Below, piece after piece: positions 1 through 9,908 of a stretch of 64,000 nucleotides of DNA. A program made the position numbers and the translations under genes. Positions within the stretch are counted from its first letter, which is position 1. Each line of letters opens with the position of its first letter. Below the pieces are notes generated by a model. It saw only the letters and a list, made by a program, of their open reading frames with translations, was not told the DNA's origin and made no database searches. The stretch lies in the NCBI GenBank assembly GCA_963971285.1, contig OZ020258.1, positions 12,792,614-12,856,613 of the forward strand, in the 5' to 3' direction. Source of the stretch: Astropecten irregularis (taxonomy: Eukaryota > Echinodermata > Asteroidea > Paxillosida > Astropectinidae).

Positions 1-917
1 GAATGTACGAAATTTTACTGCAGATAATGAACATTCCCCAGCAATGCTGCCTAGCTTCATGAGTGTGTGCCTCAGGATGAGCCCCATTCATTTTCCAATG
101 ACGCAGTGCCTCGTGTGATTGCCCGAGACAGTTCTAACACCGTGTAAACCCAACCCATTTTAACACTGCATATAAAAACCAATGCAGAATATGTGTCTAT
201 ACGAAAAATAATAATAGTCACATAAAACAGCCTCGATTGATGTCACACAATAGACTGTCTGCTGGCTTTTGTTGGTTTCCAATTTGGGTTTAAACCTGGC
301 AATAAAAGACCTACATGTAACAGGCAAGCTGAAGCATATTTTATTTTCCAAATCCAGAAGTTCAGGGGTGGGGTCACCCCAGGGAGAGGTGGAGCTTAGG
401 CATTCAGTGTGGGATGACAAGCCCCTCCCAAGTTGTACGCCATAAAATGTTGGAGCCATTTTTAAGACTCGACTCGATTTTCATATGCAGGATTATTTGC
501 CACGCGAAACACTCAGTTAAACTGCACTGCAGTTATGCTGAATACAACCGTTTATACCACAACAAATGAATTGTTTTCGGCAAGAGAATAACTAGTTCAA
601 GGCTTAACAAAACCAACATATTTGTGTCTTCACTCAAGGCCAGCAATATCACCATGAACGGGGAACACATTTGGAATCCTACAGCATACAGCTTCAACAC
701 GAGCTGATTGTTAGACCATCTGTATAAGTGGCCAATTTTCTTCCCTTGTGTTTCCTCTTTGTACATGTACTTCCCGTTTGAGGCCACCATAAGTCGTGTA
801 CAAGGAAGTAGAGTATGTTGAAACACTATGTTCACTCCAATGTAATCAGTTTTTTCAGCATAATACTTTAAAAAGATATACTAACTGATGAATGCAGGCC
901 TGTATAAAGTGCGGTAG

Positions 918-1302
918 ATTTTATTGTTGTAAGCAATGGGTGTCGATCCGGAGGGGGGGGGGGATATATCCCCCAATATTTGAGGTGGGGGATGGCGTGT
1001 ATTATCATCCCCCAATATCTCGAGGTTGAATGACAAAACATCTGAAGTACCAACAAAATAATGAAAAATAGCATGCTTTGAATGTACAAAGACAATAAAT
1101 GTAGCATTTTTGTGTCTTCCCAGTGAATTTATATTATTTTTTCTTCTGAATATCGTTTTAAATGCTCTTTAATGCGACTTTTGGTGTGGGAAGGGGCTAT
1201 CCCCCTCCAACCCTTCCCCTGGTTGCTTCACTCCTCGCATACATGTAGGACACAAAATAACCAATCACCCCCAATCATGAAAAGAAATTGACACCAATGG
1301 GT
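918..1302 (+). repeat. Dispersed repeat with GGTGTCGAT ends, copy 1
   Basis: This segment matches 18505-18905 along its length. Shared landmarks are TGGGTGTCGATC followed by a G-run and ATATATCCCCC, then AATATTTGAGGTGGG, CGAGGTTGAATG, AATAGCATGCTT, and a CCCC-rich end. The ends are roughly inverted (GGGTGTCGAT at the left, ATTGACACCAATGG at the right), which suggests a non-autonomous DNA element of about 385 bp. No coding potential is visible. Confidence 0.6.
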
Positions 1303-1992
1303 GTAGGCCTATCGTTCTAAAATGGCACAATTGAGGGCAGAAATGTGGTATGGGCAATGCATTGTCTTTGTACTTAAATGTTTCAAGAATGTTGTGTTCA
1401 AGGCCTATAATTTTCCAACATTCAGAGGGAAGGAAAGTTGGAAATGGTGGACTATTAGCTATGGGTTTCGCTTCCCTTTTAAATACCAATTTTTTTCGAG
1501 TTGAATTGCCCATTGGCAGGCCTAGTATTCTAAAATAATTCTCACGAGCTTTGAACAGAGAACGTGATCATCACAAACGATGTCCAATATTTCAGTCTGG
1601 ATTTTTACTGAAAATACATCAGTGGTTTTAATTCTCTCAATCCTTGGCATTAGATAAGCATTGTTTTATTTTCCCGTTTTCGTACAGGGATTCTACGATT
1701 TTCGATCTTTTAAGTAAACACCTTAAATGTGTACATGTACTTTATCAAAACACATATTAAGTAAAATACATCTGTATTGTTATAAAACTCAACCTGGCTA
1801 TCATTGTTTTTGCTAAAGAATATTGTATATAGAAAAGGGAGGTGTTTTAGACCCATAGCACCCCACTTTCCGCGACAAAAAACCTTGCTTACGTCACATG
1901 CAGAACACCATGCAGTATACTGTGGTGCGAGCTATATACTAGTTATGTAGGTGATTCATTGTCGCTATTGTTGTGCGGATCGGTTCCAAGGG

Positions 1993-2690
1993 GGACTTTT
2001 TGGAGGGGGGGGGGGGGGGTGCGCATACATGTACTGATTTTGTAACCATTTGGTCAAAAGTAAGCACTTACCCAAACATATAGATTTATATAGTCATTTA
2101 TTATGTATTAAGCAATAATTTTAAGGCACTTTCACCCCCTTCCCAATTTTGATTACAGTAAACCTTTAAAGGGAATTATATTATGTGCTACAAGGTAACA
2201 GTGTTTAATATAATAAAGTGCTTTTATTAATATGCAACATTTTCTATTTTTCGCTGGTGGATGTCAAACATAAAACAGAAAGAAATATATTATCTTGAGA
2301 TCTTGAGCTTAGACATATCCTCATCGTGACCCCATGGACTTTTTGGAGGGAGGGGGGGGGGGGGGGGGTTGGGTTGCGCATACATGTACTGATTTTGTAA
2401 TCATTTGGTCAAAAGTAAGCACTTACTCAAACATATAGATTTATATAGTCATTAATTATGTATTAAGCAATAATTTTAAAGCACTTTCACCCCCTTCCCA
2501 ATTTTGATTACAGTAAACCTTTAAAGGGAATTTTATTATGTGCTACAAGGTAACAGTGTTTAATATAATAAAGTGCTTTTATTAATATGCAACATTTTCT
2601 ATTTTTTGCTGGTGGATGTCAAACATAAAACAGAAAGAAAGATATTATCTTGAGATCTTGAGCTTAGACATATGCTCATCGTGACCCCAT
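1993..2690 (+). repeat. Direct tandem duplication of a ~345-bp unit
   Basis: Unit 1 is 1993-2335 and unit 2 is 2336-2690. Both start GGACTTTTTGGAGGG with a G-run, continue through GCGCATACATGTACTG, and end CATCGTGACCCCAT. They differ by only a few substitutions and by G-tract length, so the duplication looks recent. Part of the unit is related to the inverted segment at 41450-41690. Confidence 0.85.
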
Positions 2691-3180
2691 GCCACACTAA
2701 AAAGCTCTTGTACGGCATCGATACAAGTACATGTATTCCACAGGAGTCATTGCAATGCAGGCAACATGCACCTTACCCAAACTAAGCAGAGTTTCTTTGT
2801 GACTTCAAAACGAACAGAAGTGATTGATGGCAGTTTTTGAACTCAGTCAACATAGGATTGGGGAAATCATGTATTTTGGTATAGCACAGCATGGCATGGT
2901 TTTTCTAATGTAACGTGTTCATATCGTGCTTTAGTGAATTTCCAGTGTTTTTCTTTAGATTGCTTTATTCAATCTAGTCATGCAATTTTGCTCTAAATTC
3001 AATTTAATTCAATTCAATTTATTACACAGACACTTTCAATTTAAAGGGGAAAAATTGTGATGCATATATTGCTGCCGATGATTCATATCTAAGGTATATA
3101 TAATTTGTGTCATTTCAATTCGTTTATCTATTTTTAATGTCAATTATGACTTTGCCTCCTTATCATAATATACATAACAT

Positions 3181-3688
3181 AATAAAGGGTGCACCAAAAG
3201 TAACTTCCGTTAAATTTTATGCCCCACTCCTTTAAATCTAATCGGTTTGGGGTGATATGAGTAGTATGAGTGTTTAGAGCACATCTTAAGCTGCATTTTG
3301 ATGCCCTACTTGATGCCAAGGACTCAACACTGTTTAATGCACACAGCATTCTTTGTCAAAAGGTACAAACCAAAAGTTGCACTTTTAGGAATACAGGTTG
3401 ATCTTACAATGCGCTACATTGCATGGGCGATATTGTTTGGGTCGACAATGGGTTACGCACAGCTGCTGACATTTTATACCTAAAAGTGCAACTTTTGGTT
3501 TTGTGCCTTTAGACAATCAATGCTGTGTACATTGAACAATGTTGAGTCCTTGGCATCAAGTAGGGCATCAAAATGTAGCTTAAGATGTGCTCTAAACACT
3601 CATACAACTCATATCACCCCAAACCGATTAACATTAGAGAAGTCGGGCGTCAAAATAAACGGAAGTTTCTTTTTGTGCACCCTTTATT
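3181..3688. mobile_element. Fold-back element with ~210-bp inverted arms
   Basis: The left arm (3181-3391) and right arm (3479-3688) are inverted copies separated by about 90 bp. The outer ends are AATAAAGGGTGCAC and GTGCACCCTTTATT. Internal landmarks such as CTTGATGCCAAGGACTCAAC (left) and GTTGAGTCCTTGGCATCAAG (right) are exact reverse complements. The arms are not identical throughout, so this is an old insertion. No transposase is present; it is probably a non-autonomous DNA transposon. Confidence 0.8.
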
Positions 3689-4216
3689 TATACATACATA
3701 CATACTGTATTGAAACCATTAAGAATTTGACAAAAGTACAGTCTGGGCTGAGTTAGGTTCCTCTATCAAGGTGATATTCAATCTCTCTTGAAGTCTTTCA
3801 TGATGGACCATATTGTTGTTAGTTTTCATTCAAATCACCGTAGATTTTTAGATATGTTTTGCTAAATCCTAAAATGACTTTGCTACGGGAAGAGGGTGTG
3901 AGACAAGTTTGCTGGAATGCCATTGGAGAGTTTAGGTAGGTGGTCCAATACACTACCCTCACCATCCGTTTGTGTGCATGCTCAGATCTTCAACACTTAA
4001 AAAGCTTCTCGTGTGAAAAACAAGGACAGTTTCATGCTGCATTTTAGTGGACACCATTTTGTTTGTTTCTGGCACTTTGCCGGTTTTGGCCCAGTGTGAA
4101 TTACGTACGTACGTCTGCAATACCCTTTTCACGAAATCAGTGCAATGTCATTTCGCCCTGGTCTCAATCACCAGCATAATAGTCCGCTGGGACTGATGGC
4201 CTGTCCTGCATTATAC

Positions 4217-7200
4217 TCAGAAACACCATTGCAAGTTTAACATTGTCTTGTTTTGGTAACGTTTGGGACATATTTTAAAAGGGATAAATATGATGGAACA
4301 GATGAAGAGGAAGATACTAATTGTAATAAACGCAGCCGATAGGATGTAGCTAAGACTACAGCCTTCATGTTGCATGGCTTTGCAGACACTGGGATTGGTT
4401 GATGACCATTCGCCATTTGCTTGGCAGGTCCAGGATGAGGAGCCCTCCAGGACGAAGCCATCATCACACGCCACCTGCACAGATGCATTCACTAGATACA
4501 CTGATCCAGACGTCGCCCCGTCTCTTACCGCACCGGGAATGCCACAGCTGATGACTTTGATGGAAGCCTTTTGGATGTTCTGCAGCTTCTCTGACACCAC
4601 CTTGGTCTTGTTCGCGAATGAGAGGCTGCCGGTTGTCAGGGCGTCGAAGACGCAGTCAGTGGACTCATGGCACAAGTCCTTGATTTCCTGACTGACTGCA
4701 TCAGATTTTGGGACATCAAATGCTGGATGAAAATCCGGAGAGTGGTACGAGCTATGATCGTAAGGTGGTATGTAGGTGAATATGGAGTCTTGTTTGTTCA
4801 GCATCCATTCTGATCCAAACATGTGAATTTCTTGCAGTGGCGATCCAGTTTTCAAAATAGTCCCGTTGGGAAACTGCAAGTCGTCATCCGGGTCTCCATT
4901 CAGGTTACCCAACAAGCCCCTGACTTGGTCCTGGAACTTGCTGTCTAGCTGAGCAATGAAAGACATCACCTCTGGATCAATGTACACGATGACAGCAACG
5001 CCTGCACTGAATGCAAGCCTGACTTCAGACACGTCTCTGTTGAAGCTAATTCGGACGCCATTAATATGATGAACTCGAATGGGACTAGACTCAATACGTA
5101 ACTGCTCACCATCAACAAGAATCATTGTCTCGTTCGTGTTGGACATCTGGACCTGGACTCTAGCAGATTCGTTGGTTTGAATAACAAATGAGGTGTACAC
5201 AGAGGCATTGGTTCTGCGGAACCTCTCCATGCGAGCTTGGAAGGTCAGGTTATATAGTATCGATGACGCCATCAGGAACTCACCAGCTCCATTGAATGTA
5301 TACTTGTGTCCGTCAAGAGTTGTGATGTGAGGATCCCCATTGCCACCTCCTGGTCTAGGCGGTTCGTAGTCAGAGCAATCATCCGATGGTCGGTACTTGT
5401 AGTAGAAGTCGCAGTTATCGGACAACTTGCAACATCCAATCCACGGAAGAACATCATACCACTGATGCTTCCAGAAATGATCACCGGGGCTGTATCTGTC
5501 AGTTGTTCCTCCCCTAGGTTCACCAACCAGGATATTTCCATCTGCTCCGTAGCAACACTGCTGGCCTGAACCAGTTGGTGATGACGTGGTTGACCTGTAA
5601 CAGCTCCCAGCTCCAGGGTGGTAGAAAGAAAGTCCAAGGTTCGATTCTACAAAATTCAGAGAATCAACAGCAGCTTGTTGAGAAGTACATGGACACGGCC
5701 GGTTTGATCCAGACGCGACATCAACCAATTGCTTCTTGAAAACTGAACAAGGTGAAGAAACATCTTCCTTGATGGCGTAGTTCACAGACGAATAAACTCT
5801 TTTGAGACGTTCTGCGTCGTCCGTGTACACACCGGTAAGATCTTCTCTTTCCATGTCAGATGGTGTAAGGTAGACTACCATTACAGAGATAGGTCTACCA
5901 TTACTGGGGAGCGATTCCAGGATGGCATTTGGGTGTATTGTCAAGAACCCGTTGTTCGAAACGTTGATCATCAAAGTTATCCCATCCATTAGAACAGGAT
6001 GTCCATCGCTGTTATAATTTCCGTCTTGTATCAGTACATCTACATGTGTGATGCCGTCTCCTAAGCTGTTTGGATCCCAGGATAAGGTGATAAGCTCATC
6101 TGAAGTCAGGTCAACAACGGCACTTCCATTCTCGGGATCCTGTCGAACCGTAACAATTGATGGATAGTCCCGTTCAGATGCGACGTATACAGTGCCAGAA
6201 TATTGAAATGTTTTGCCATCATTAAGTGACACTTCAACCGACGTGAGTCCATTCTTGTAGAATGTTGGAGTGATGCAGTGCACAGAGTATTGGTTAATAC
6301 GAGTACCAGACACAATAGTATCGCCATACCCTGTAGAGAATCTACATTTGACATCTTGGAGGCCTATTGAGTTGGTTTCTAAGCAGGGGACTGTAAACGC
6401 GACCGTTTCACCTCCGAGTTCCCTCAAGTAGTACGGCTTAAACATCAGTAAATGGTTGTTTCTTGTAAGAGACAACCCAGCAGCGTATCCGTAGGATTCA
6501 TCGAGTTCATAACCATACACAATAACAGACATAGGCAATGAGAAAGGGTCAGACTGCTCGACGTACATGACGCCTTCCCCTCTAGGAAGCTGTACGACGA
6601 GAGATACGTAGTCAGTGTTTGGTATGTCAGTTTCATGCACGTGGGTGCCGTTAATGAGAGTACCATTTAGAAGCAGGGTCTTCCGAGATTCTGCGTTCAC
6701 CACGATATTGATGAAATTCACGTAGCCTTTAAAGTCTCCAGCGGAATGCGGTGGCGTCGTAAAACCAAAGATGAAACCGAAATGCTTCTCAGAGGGAACC
6801 TGTATCAGAGACGGGTCCACCGTGATGCCGTTTATCTTTGCCAGTTGCTGCATCATCAGAGTCGGCTTGCTGGAGGACACGAGGCCGGAACCAGACAGAC
6901 CCCCTTCCCAGAAATCACCGGAGTTCAAAGGCTGCATTCCAAATCCCGGGATGGTGACGATGGTGTCGCTGAAGTACGCAACGAGTCGATAGACATTGTC
7001 GTCGGTGGTGTCGGATGCAGTGTAGATGTGCCTGTGTCCCCAGCTCTCAACTGGTACCAACTGCTCGGCCAGAGTGTCGCAAGTCGAGCCCGGGCTGTTT
7101 GCACATTCGTTGCCGCTGAACACGGAAACCGGTTTGTCTGAGTGAATGTTACTACCAGTCAAATCTTGAGTTGCCTGCGCTTGAATGTGGACCGTCTCCA

Positions 7201-7840
7201 AGGCATCCACTGTGAAGCTTAATGTATCACCGGCATTGTAACGCTTTCCTTGGAATGCAACCGAGCCGCGTACCGTCACTCGAACTAATGTGCGATCCTC
7301 GGTGCCTATCACTGCAAACTGCGTTGGCCATGTCCCGCTAGGCTGGGATGTAACCACCACGTACATCCTACCGAGACTCTCTGTGGGTATTCCCAGGAAT
7401 CCATCTGTCGTGTAATCCTGGTACATCAAACCATACGCAGATACGTCACTGGAGGCCTGGACGTCAATTCCTTTGAAGCTTCTCTCGTGGCCGGCCATTG
7501 TCAGCTCTGGAGGAACTGATATTCGCCTGAATCCACCGGGATCCACCACGAAGGTCTCCTGGAAGGGTTGGCCGCCAACCTGGTATTTGCTGCTGACAGT
7601 GACCTTGGTCTCCTGGTCGCTAAAGGCTACCACTGAGATAAAAAGCTCCCTGGTATGAAGGGTGTTGCCCGGGTAATTTGCAATGAAGCCGAGAATGAAG
7701 TGTCTACCTCTTGACATTCCATGGCATCTGGATTGAGCCGGGAGTGGGAATTCGTCCAAAGTCGACACCGACGAGACCACAGCTGTTAGGAAGGTCAAGA
7801 AGGTGACCACCCGAGCTGGCCAAACAGATTGCGTCTTCAT
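4217..7840 (-). CDS. Gene 1: IgGFc-binding/AMOP/VWD/sushi type I membrane protein
   Basis: Predicted cell-surface glycoprotein of 1207 residues, read from one uninterrupted exon. An upstream in-frame extension to 7903 exists, but a splice acceptor (TTGATTGCAG) lies 1 nt before the ATG at 7840, and that ATG starts a good signal peptide (MKTQSVWPARVVTFLTFLTA). Domains in order: IgGFc-binding domain (about 40-460, with YGLMYQDYTTDGFLGIP); IPT-like segment beginning PCLETNS; AMOP-like module (CCYG, WYDVLPWIGCC, YRPSDDC); VWD domain starting GDPHITTLDGHKYTFNGAGEF near 835; one CCP domain; and a transmembrane helix at about 1162-1186 followed by a 21-residue tail. From AMOP onward the layout matches SUSD2/MUC4, while the N-terminal domain is FCGBP-like. 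Those families act in mucosal surfaces and cell adhesion; an immune or adhesion role here is inferred. N-glycosylation sequons are frequent. Confidence 0.93.
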   Translation of the reverse strand: MKTQSVWPARVVTFLTFLTAVVSSVSTLDEFPLPAQSRCHGMSRGRHFILGFIANYPGNTLHTRELFISVVAFSDQETKVTVSSKYQVGGQPFQETFVVDPGGFRRISVPPELTMAGHERSFKGIDVQASSDVSAYGLMYQDYTTDGFLGIPTESLGRMYVVVTSQPSGTWPTQFAVIGTEDRTLVRVTVRGSVAFQGKRYNAGDTLSFTVDALETVHIQAQATQDLTGSNIHSDKPVSVFSGNECANSPGSTCDTLAEQLVPVESWGHRHIYTASDTTDDNVYRLVAYFSDTIVTIPGFGMQPLNSGDFWEGGLSGSGLVSSSKPTLMMQQLAKINGITVDPSLIQVPSEKHFGFIFGFTTPPHSAGDFKGYVNFINIVVNAESRKTLLLNGTLINGTHVHETDIPNTDYVSLVVQLPRGEGVMYVEQSDPFSLPMSVIVYGYELDESYGYAAGLSLTRNNHLLMFKPYYLRELGGETVAFTVPCLETNSIGLQDVKCRFSTGYGDTIVSGTRINQYSVHCITPTFYKNGLTSVEVSLNDGKTFQYSGTVYVASERDYPSIVTVRQDPENGSAVVDLTSDELITLSWDPNSLGDGITHVDVLIQDGNYNSDGHPVLMDGITLMINVSNNGFLTIHPNAILESLPSNGRPISVMVVYLTPSDMEREDLTGVYTDDAERLKRVYSSVNYAIKEDVSSPCSVFKKQLVDVASGSNRPCPCTSQQAAVDSLNFVESNLGLSFYHPGAGSCYRSTTSSPTGSGQQCCYGADGNILVGEPRGGTTDRYSPGDHFWKHQWYDVLPWIGCCKLSDNCDFYYKYRPSDDCSDYEPPRPGGGNGDPHITTLDGHKYTFNGAGEFLMASSILYNLTFQARMERFRRTNASVYTSFVIQTNESARVQVQMSNTNETMILVDGEQLRIESSPIRVHHINGVRISFNRDVSEVRLAFSAGVAVIVYIDPEVMSFIAQLDSKFQDQVRGLLGNLNGDPDDDLQFPNGTILKTGSPLQEIHMFGSEWMLNKQDSIFTYIPPYDHSSYHSPDFHPAFDVPKSDAVSQEIKDLCHESTDCVFDALTTGSLSFANKTKVVSEKLQNIQKASIKVISCGIPGAVRDGATSGSVYLVNASVQVACDDGFVLEGSSSWTCQANGEWSSTNPSVCKAMQHEGCSLSYILSAAFITISIFLFICSIIFIPFKICPKRYQNKTMLNLQWCF

Positions 7841-7941
7841 ACTGCAATCAAAAATAAATAGTATAATACAATTAAAAGTAATTAACTGCTGCAAACTACT
7901 CATCAGCCAAAATAATGACCTGAACTTAAAAACAAATGTTC

Positions 7942-8027
7942 TGAGTTAGGAGGGTCTGATGCGTGTCGATGCTTGCAGGATCTTTATCGGAGGCTAGGAT
8001 CGAAACGCGTCAGACCCTCATAACTCC
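7942..8027 (+). other. Hairpin resembling a degenerate hammerhead ribozyme
   Basis: GAGTTAGGAGGGTCTGATG at the left and GAAACGCGTCAGACCCTC with ATAACTC at the right can pair as a long outer stem (GAGTTA/GAGGGTCTGA with TCAGACCCTC/TAACTC). CTGATG and GAAAC lie at the two sides of an inner region, which is the order of the conserved elements in a type I hammerhead. The core CUGANGA reads CTGATGC here, so catalytic activity is doubtful. Related sequence occurs at 61048-61101 and, more decayed, at 49590-49665. Penelope-like elements are known to carry hammerhead motifs. Confidence 0.3.
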
Positions 8028-8627
8028 AAGCATTATCATAAAAAACACCAACATTGTCATAAAATCAACAGAACAAGGTAGAAATGTAATGAAAATGTGT
8101 TTCGCTTGCCCGTTACCAACTTAAAGATGCGGTTATACCTGGCTATGCAATTCACAATGACAATGAAAGGATCAAGTCAAGTCTAGCAAGGATACAACGG
8201 CCTCGATAATGACCAAACACCTCTTTCGTGTGAATAATTAAAATAGGAAATGAATAGCTAGATCCACAAATTCAAATTGAAGAAAAATAAACTTGGAATG
8301 TTTGCAAATCACAGACGACTATCTCCACATTCATAGCAGGACACGACGTGATCTCAAAACATAACAGTAATATCCCGATGTGACTGTACACGAAAGTTGC
8401 TATACGAACTTAGCACATTTTAATTTCCTCTTTTACATATTTATATGCCTTATAGTGACTCGAAAGTTGCCAAACCACTTCTGTCGGCCTATGTCAATAC
8501 TTCTACTCTGTGTGAACATTGTTATCCAAGTTTTGTCGTTGATTAAAGATATAGTACAGGGCTACTGCGATGGGTTATCCTTCGTAACTCGAGTTACGAT
8601 CGATCGCATGGCTTCGTGAAATCGACC

Positions 8628-8970
8628 ACAGGATTGGTAACATACCCACACAGAAACGAACACATTTTCTAATAACTTTCAGGCCTAAGAAGATAGTGCT
8701 GTAAGAAACATTCCGTTCAAATATTTCTGTCTGAAATGGTGTATTTATCCAGAAATTAATCAAACAAAGACCGAAAACAGTTTTGATCTCGGGGTAAGAT
8801 CAAACCATTCTTCATGTTTTATAAGAAAAATTGAGTCGGGTTTTCGCTATTTTCACGTGACTCAGATGTCCGGTTGAGCTCAAATTTCCACAGGTTTATC
8901 ATTTAATGTACATGCTGAATTAGAGAAGTGCTGTTTTGTTTTGTGTACCAATCATGTATTATACCTTTAA
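8628..8970 (+). mobile_element. TTAA-type MITE, copy
   Basis: Member of the family at 36819-37193, 44696-45065, 47346-47555 and 55185-55690. It starts CAGGATTGGTAACATACCCA, contains GATCTCGGGGTAAGATCAAA and GAGTCGGGTTTTCGCTATTT, and ends ATTATACCTTTAA. The left terminus is missing and abuts another repeat. Confidence 0.7.
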
Positions 8971-9540
8971 CATCGCATGAATTTATTTCCACATTAATTG
9001 TGAAAAAAACAAACAAATGACCTGGCTGAACCAGGAATGGTTTGGATCACCACGAGGTCTTCCAATATAGGTTCATTAAGTTAAGGTTATGAATGGTTGG
9101 CATACAGTAAAACTGAGCCCACGTAGAGATTTCTGCATGCAATCAGAGTAAAATAATGCTTTACCTTCTTAGCTGATGATAATCATACATCAAAACACGA
9201 ATGAGTGTTGTGTGAAAAAGGTCCTTTTCGACGTACAGCAGCAGTTAAATCTATTCGATACTTCCCGTGCTTACTCTGTGGAGGTTGTTAAAGGTTAGGC
9301 CCTAATCGTCTCCTTTTAGCTTCATTCCTGAATTTATTACCGACTAATCATGTTGTGCATACACTGTGAGCTATTATATCCGGATGCAGCAATATGCGCC
9401 TTTGACCCATGTTCCCATGGTGATTCTGTGGGTTGAAGTAATGATGTTTTGACGTGAGAGGATGTCGACCTTCCGAGCATGACTTCAAAACAGCTGATAT
9501 TTCCATATGCACTGCATTTTTATACTGCAGTACGTGGAGT

Positions 9541-9908
9541 ACTGTGGCCTAGTGGTCTGGCGTGTTGAACTCAAAGTCTTGAGGTCAATCTATGGATTGT
9601 GGGTTCGAATCCAGCCATGGGTTAATGGTGCTTGCGTCCTTGGGCAAGACGCTCTGTCACATATTGCTCCTCTTCACCCAGGTGTAAATGGGTACCTGCG
9701 AGGGTAGTGATGGCTTTGTGGTTTGATTAGCCTCTGTGCACTGAATACGGTAGCTGGGGCTGTATACTTCCCAGGGAGTTGAGATGGTTTCAGGAATGTT
9801 AATTATGGCCCGATGACCAGGGATAATAATAAAGTTGTAATGCGCAGTAGAGTATATTGATATAGTAGCTGCGCAATATAAATGTCCCATATTATTATTA
9901 TTATTATT
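9541..9908 (+). mobile_element. tRNA-derived SINE, full copy
   Basis: The head is tRNA-like with an A box (GTGGCCTAGTGG) and a B box (GGGTTCGAATCC). It is followed by the conserved body CTTGGGCAAGACGCTCTGTC and CTTCACCCAGGTGTAAATGG and a 3' (ATT)n tail. An inverted copy lies at 62795-63090. This kind of body is common in marine deuterostome genomes. Confidence 0.8.

Larger units (their letters stand above)
1..4216. other. Intergenic region downstream of gene 1, repeat rich
   Basis: No gene could be supported here. Positions 1-900 contain only short open frames without recognisable domains. The rest is repeats listed separately (918-1302, 1993-2690, 3181-3688). A segment at about 1730-2160 reappears inverted at 41450-41690. 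From 3690 to 4216 lies unremarkable sequence that must hold the 3' UTR of gene 1, which is transcribed towards it; no clear polyadenylation signal was found on the minus strand between 3700 and 4216. Confidence 0.6.

Noticed and set aside
5272-5637. Open frames antisense or overlapping to the family coding exons (also 13216-13596, 25092-25514, 32744-33172 and others)
   Set aside because: They recur at the same place in each paralogue because the sense codons are conserved. They contain no domain and are shadows of the real genes.
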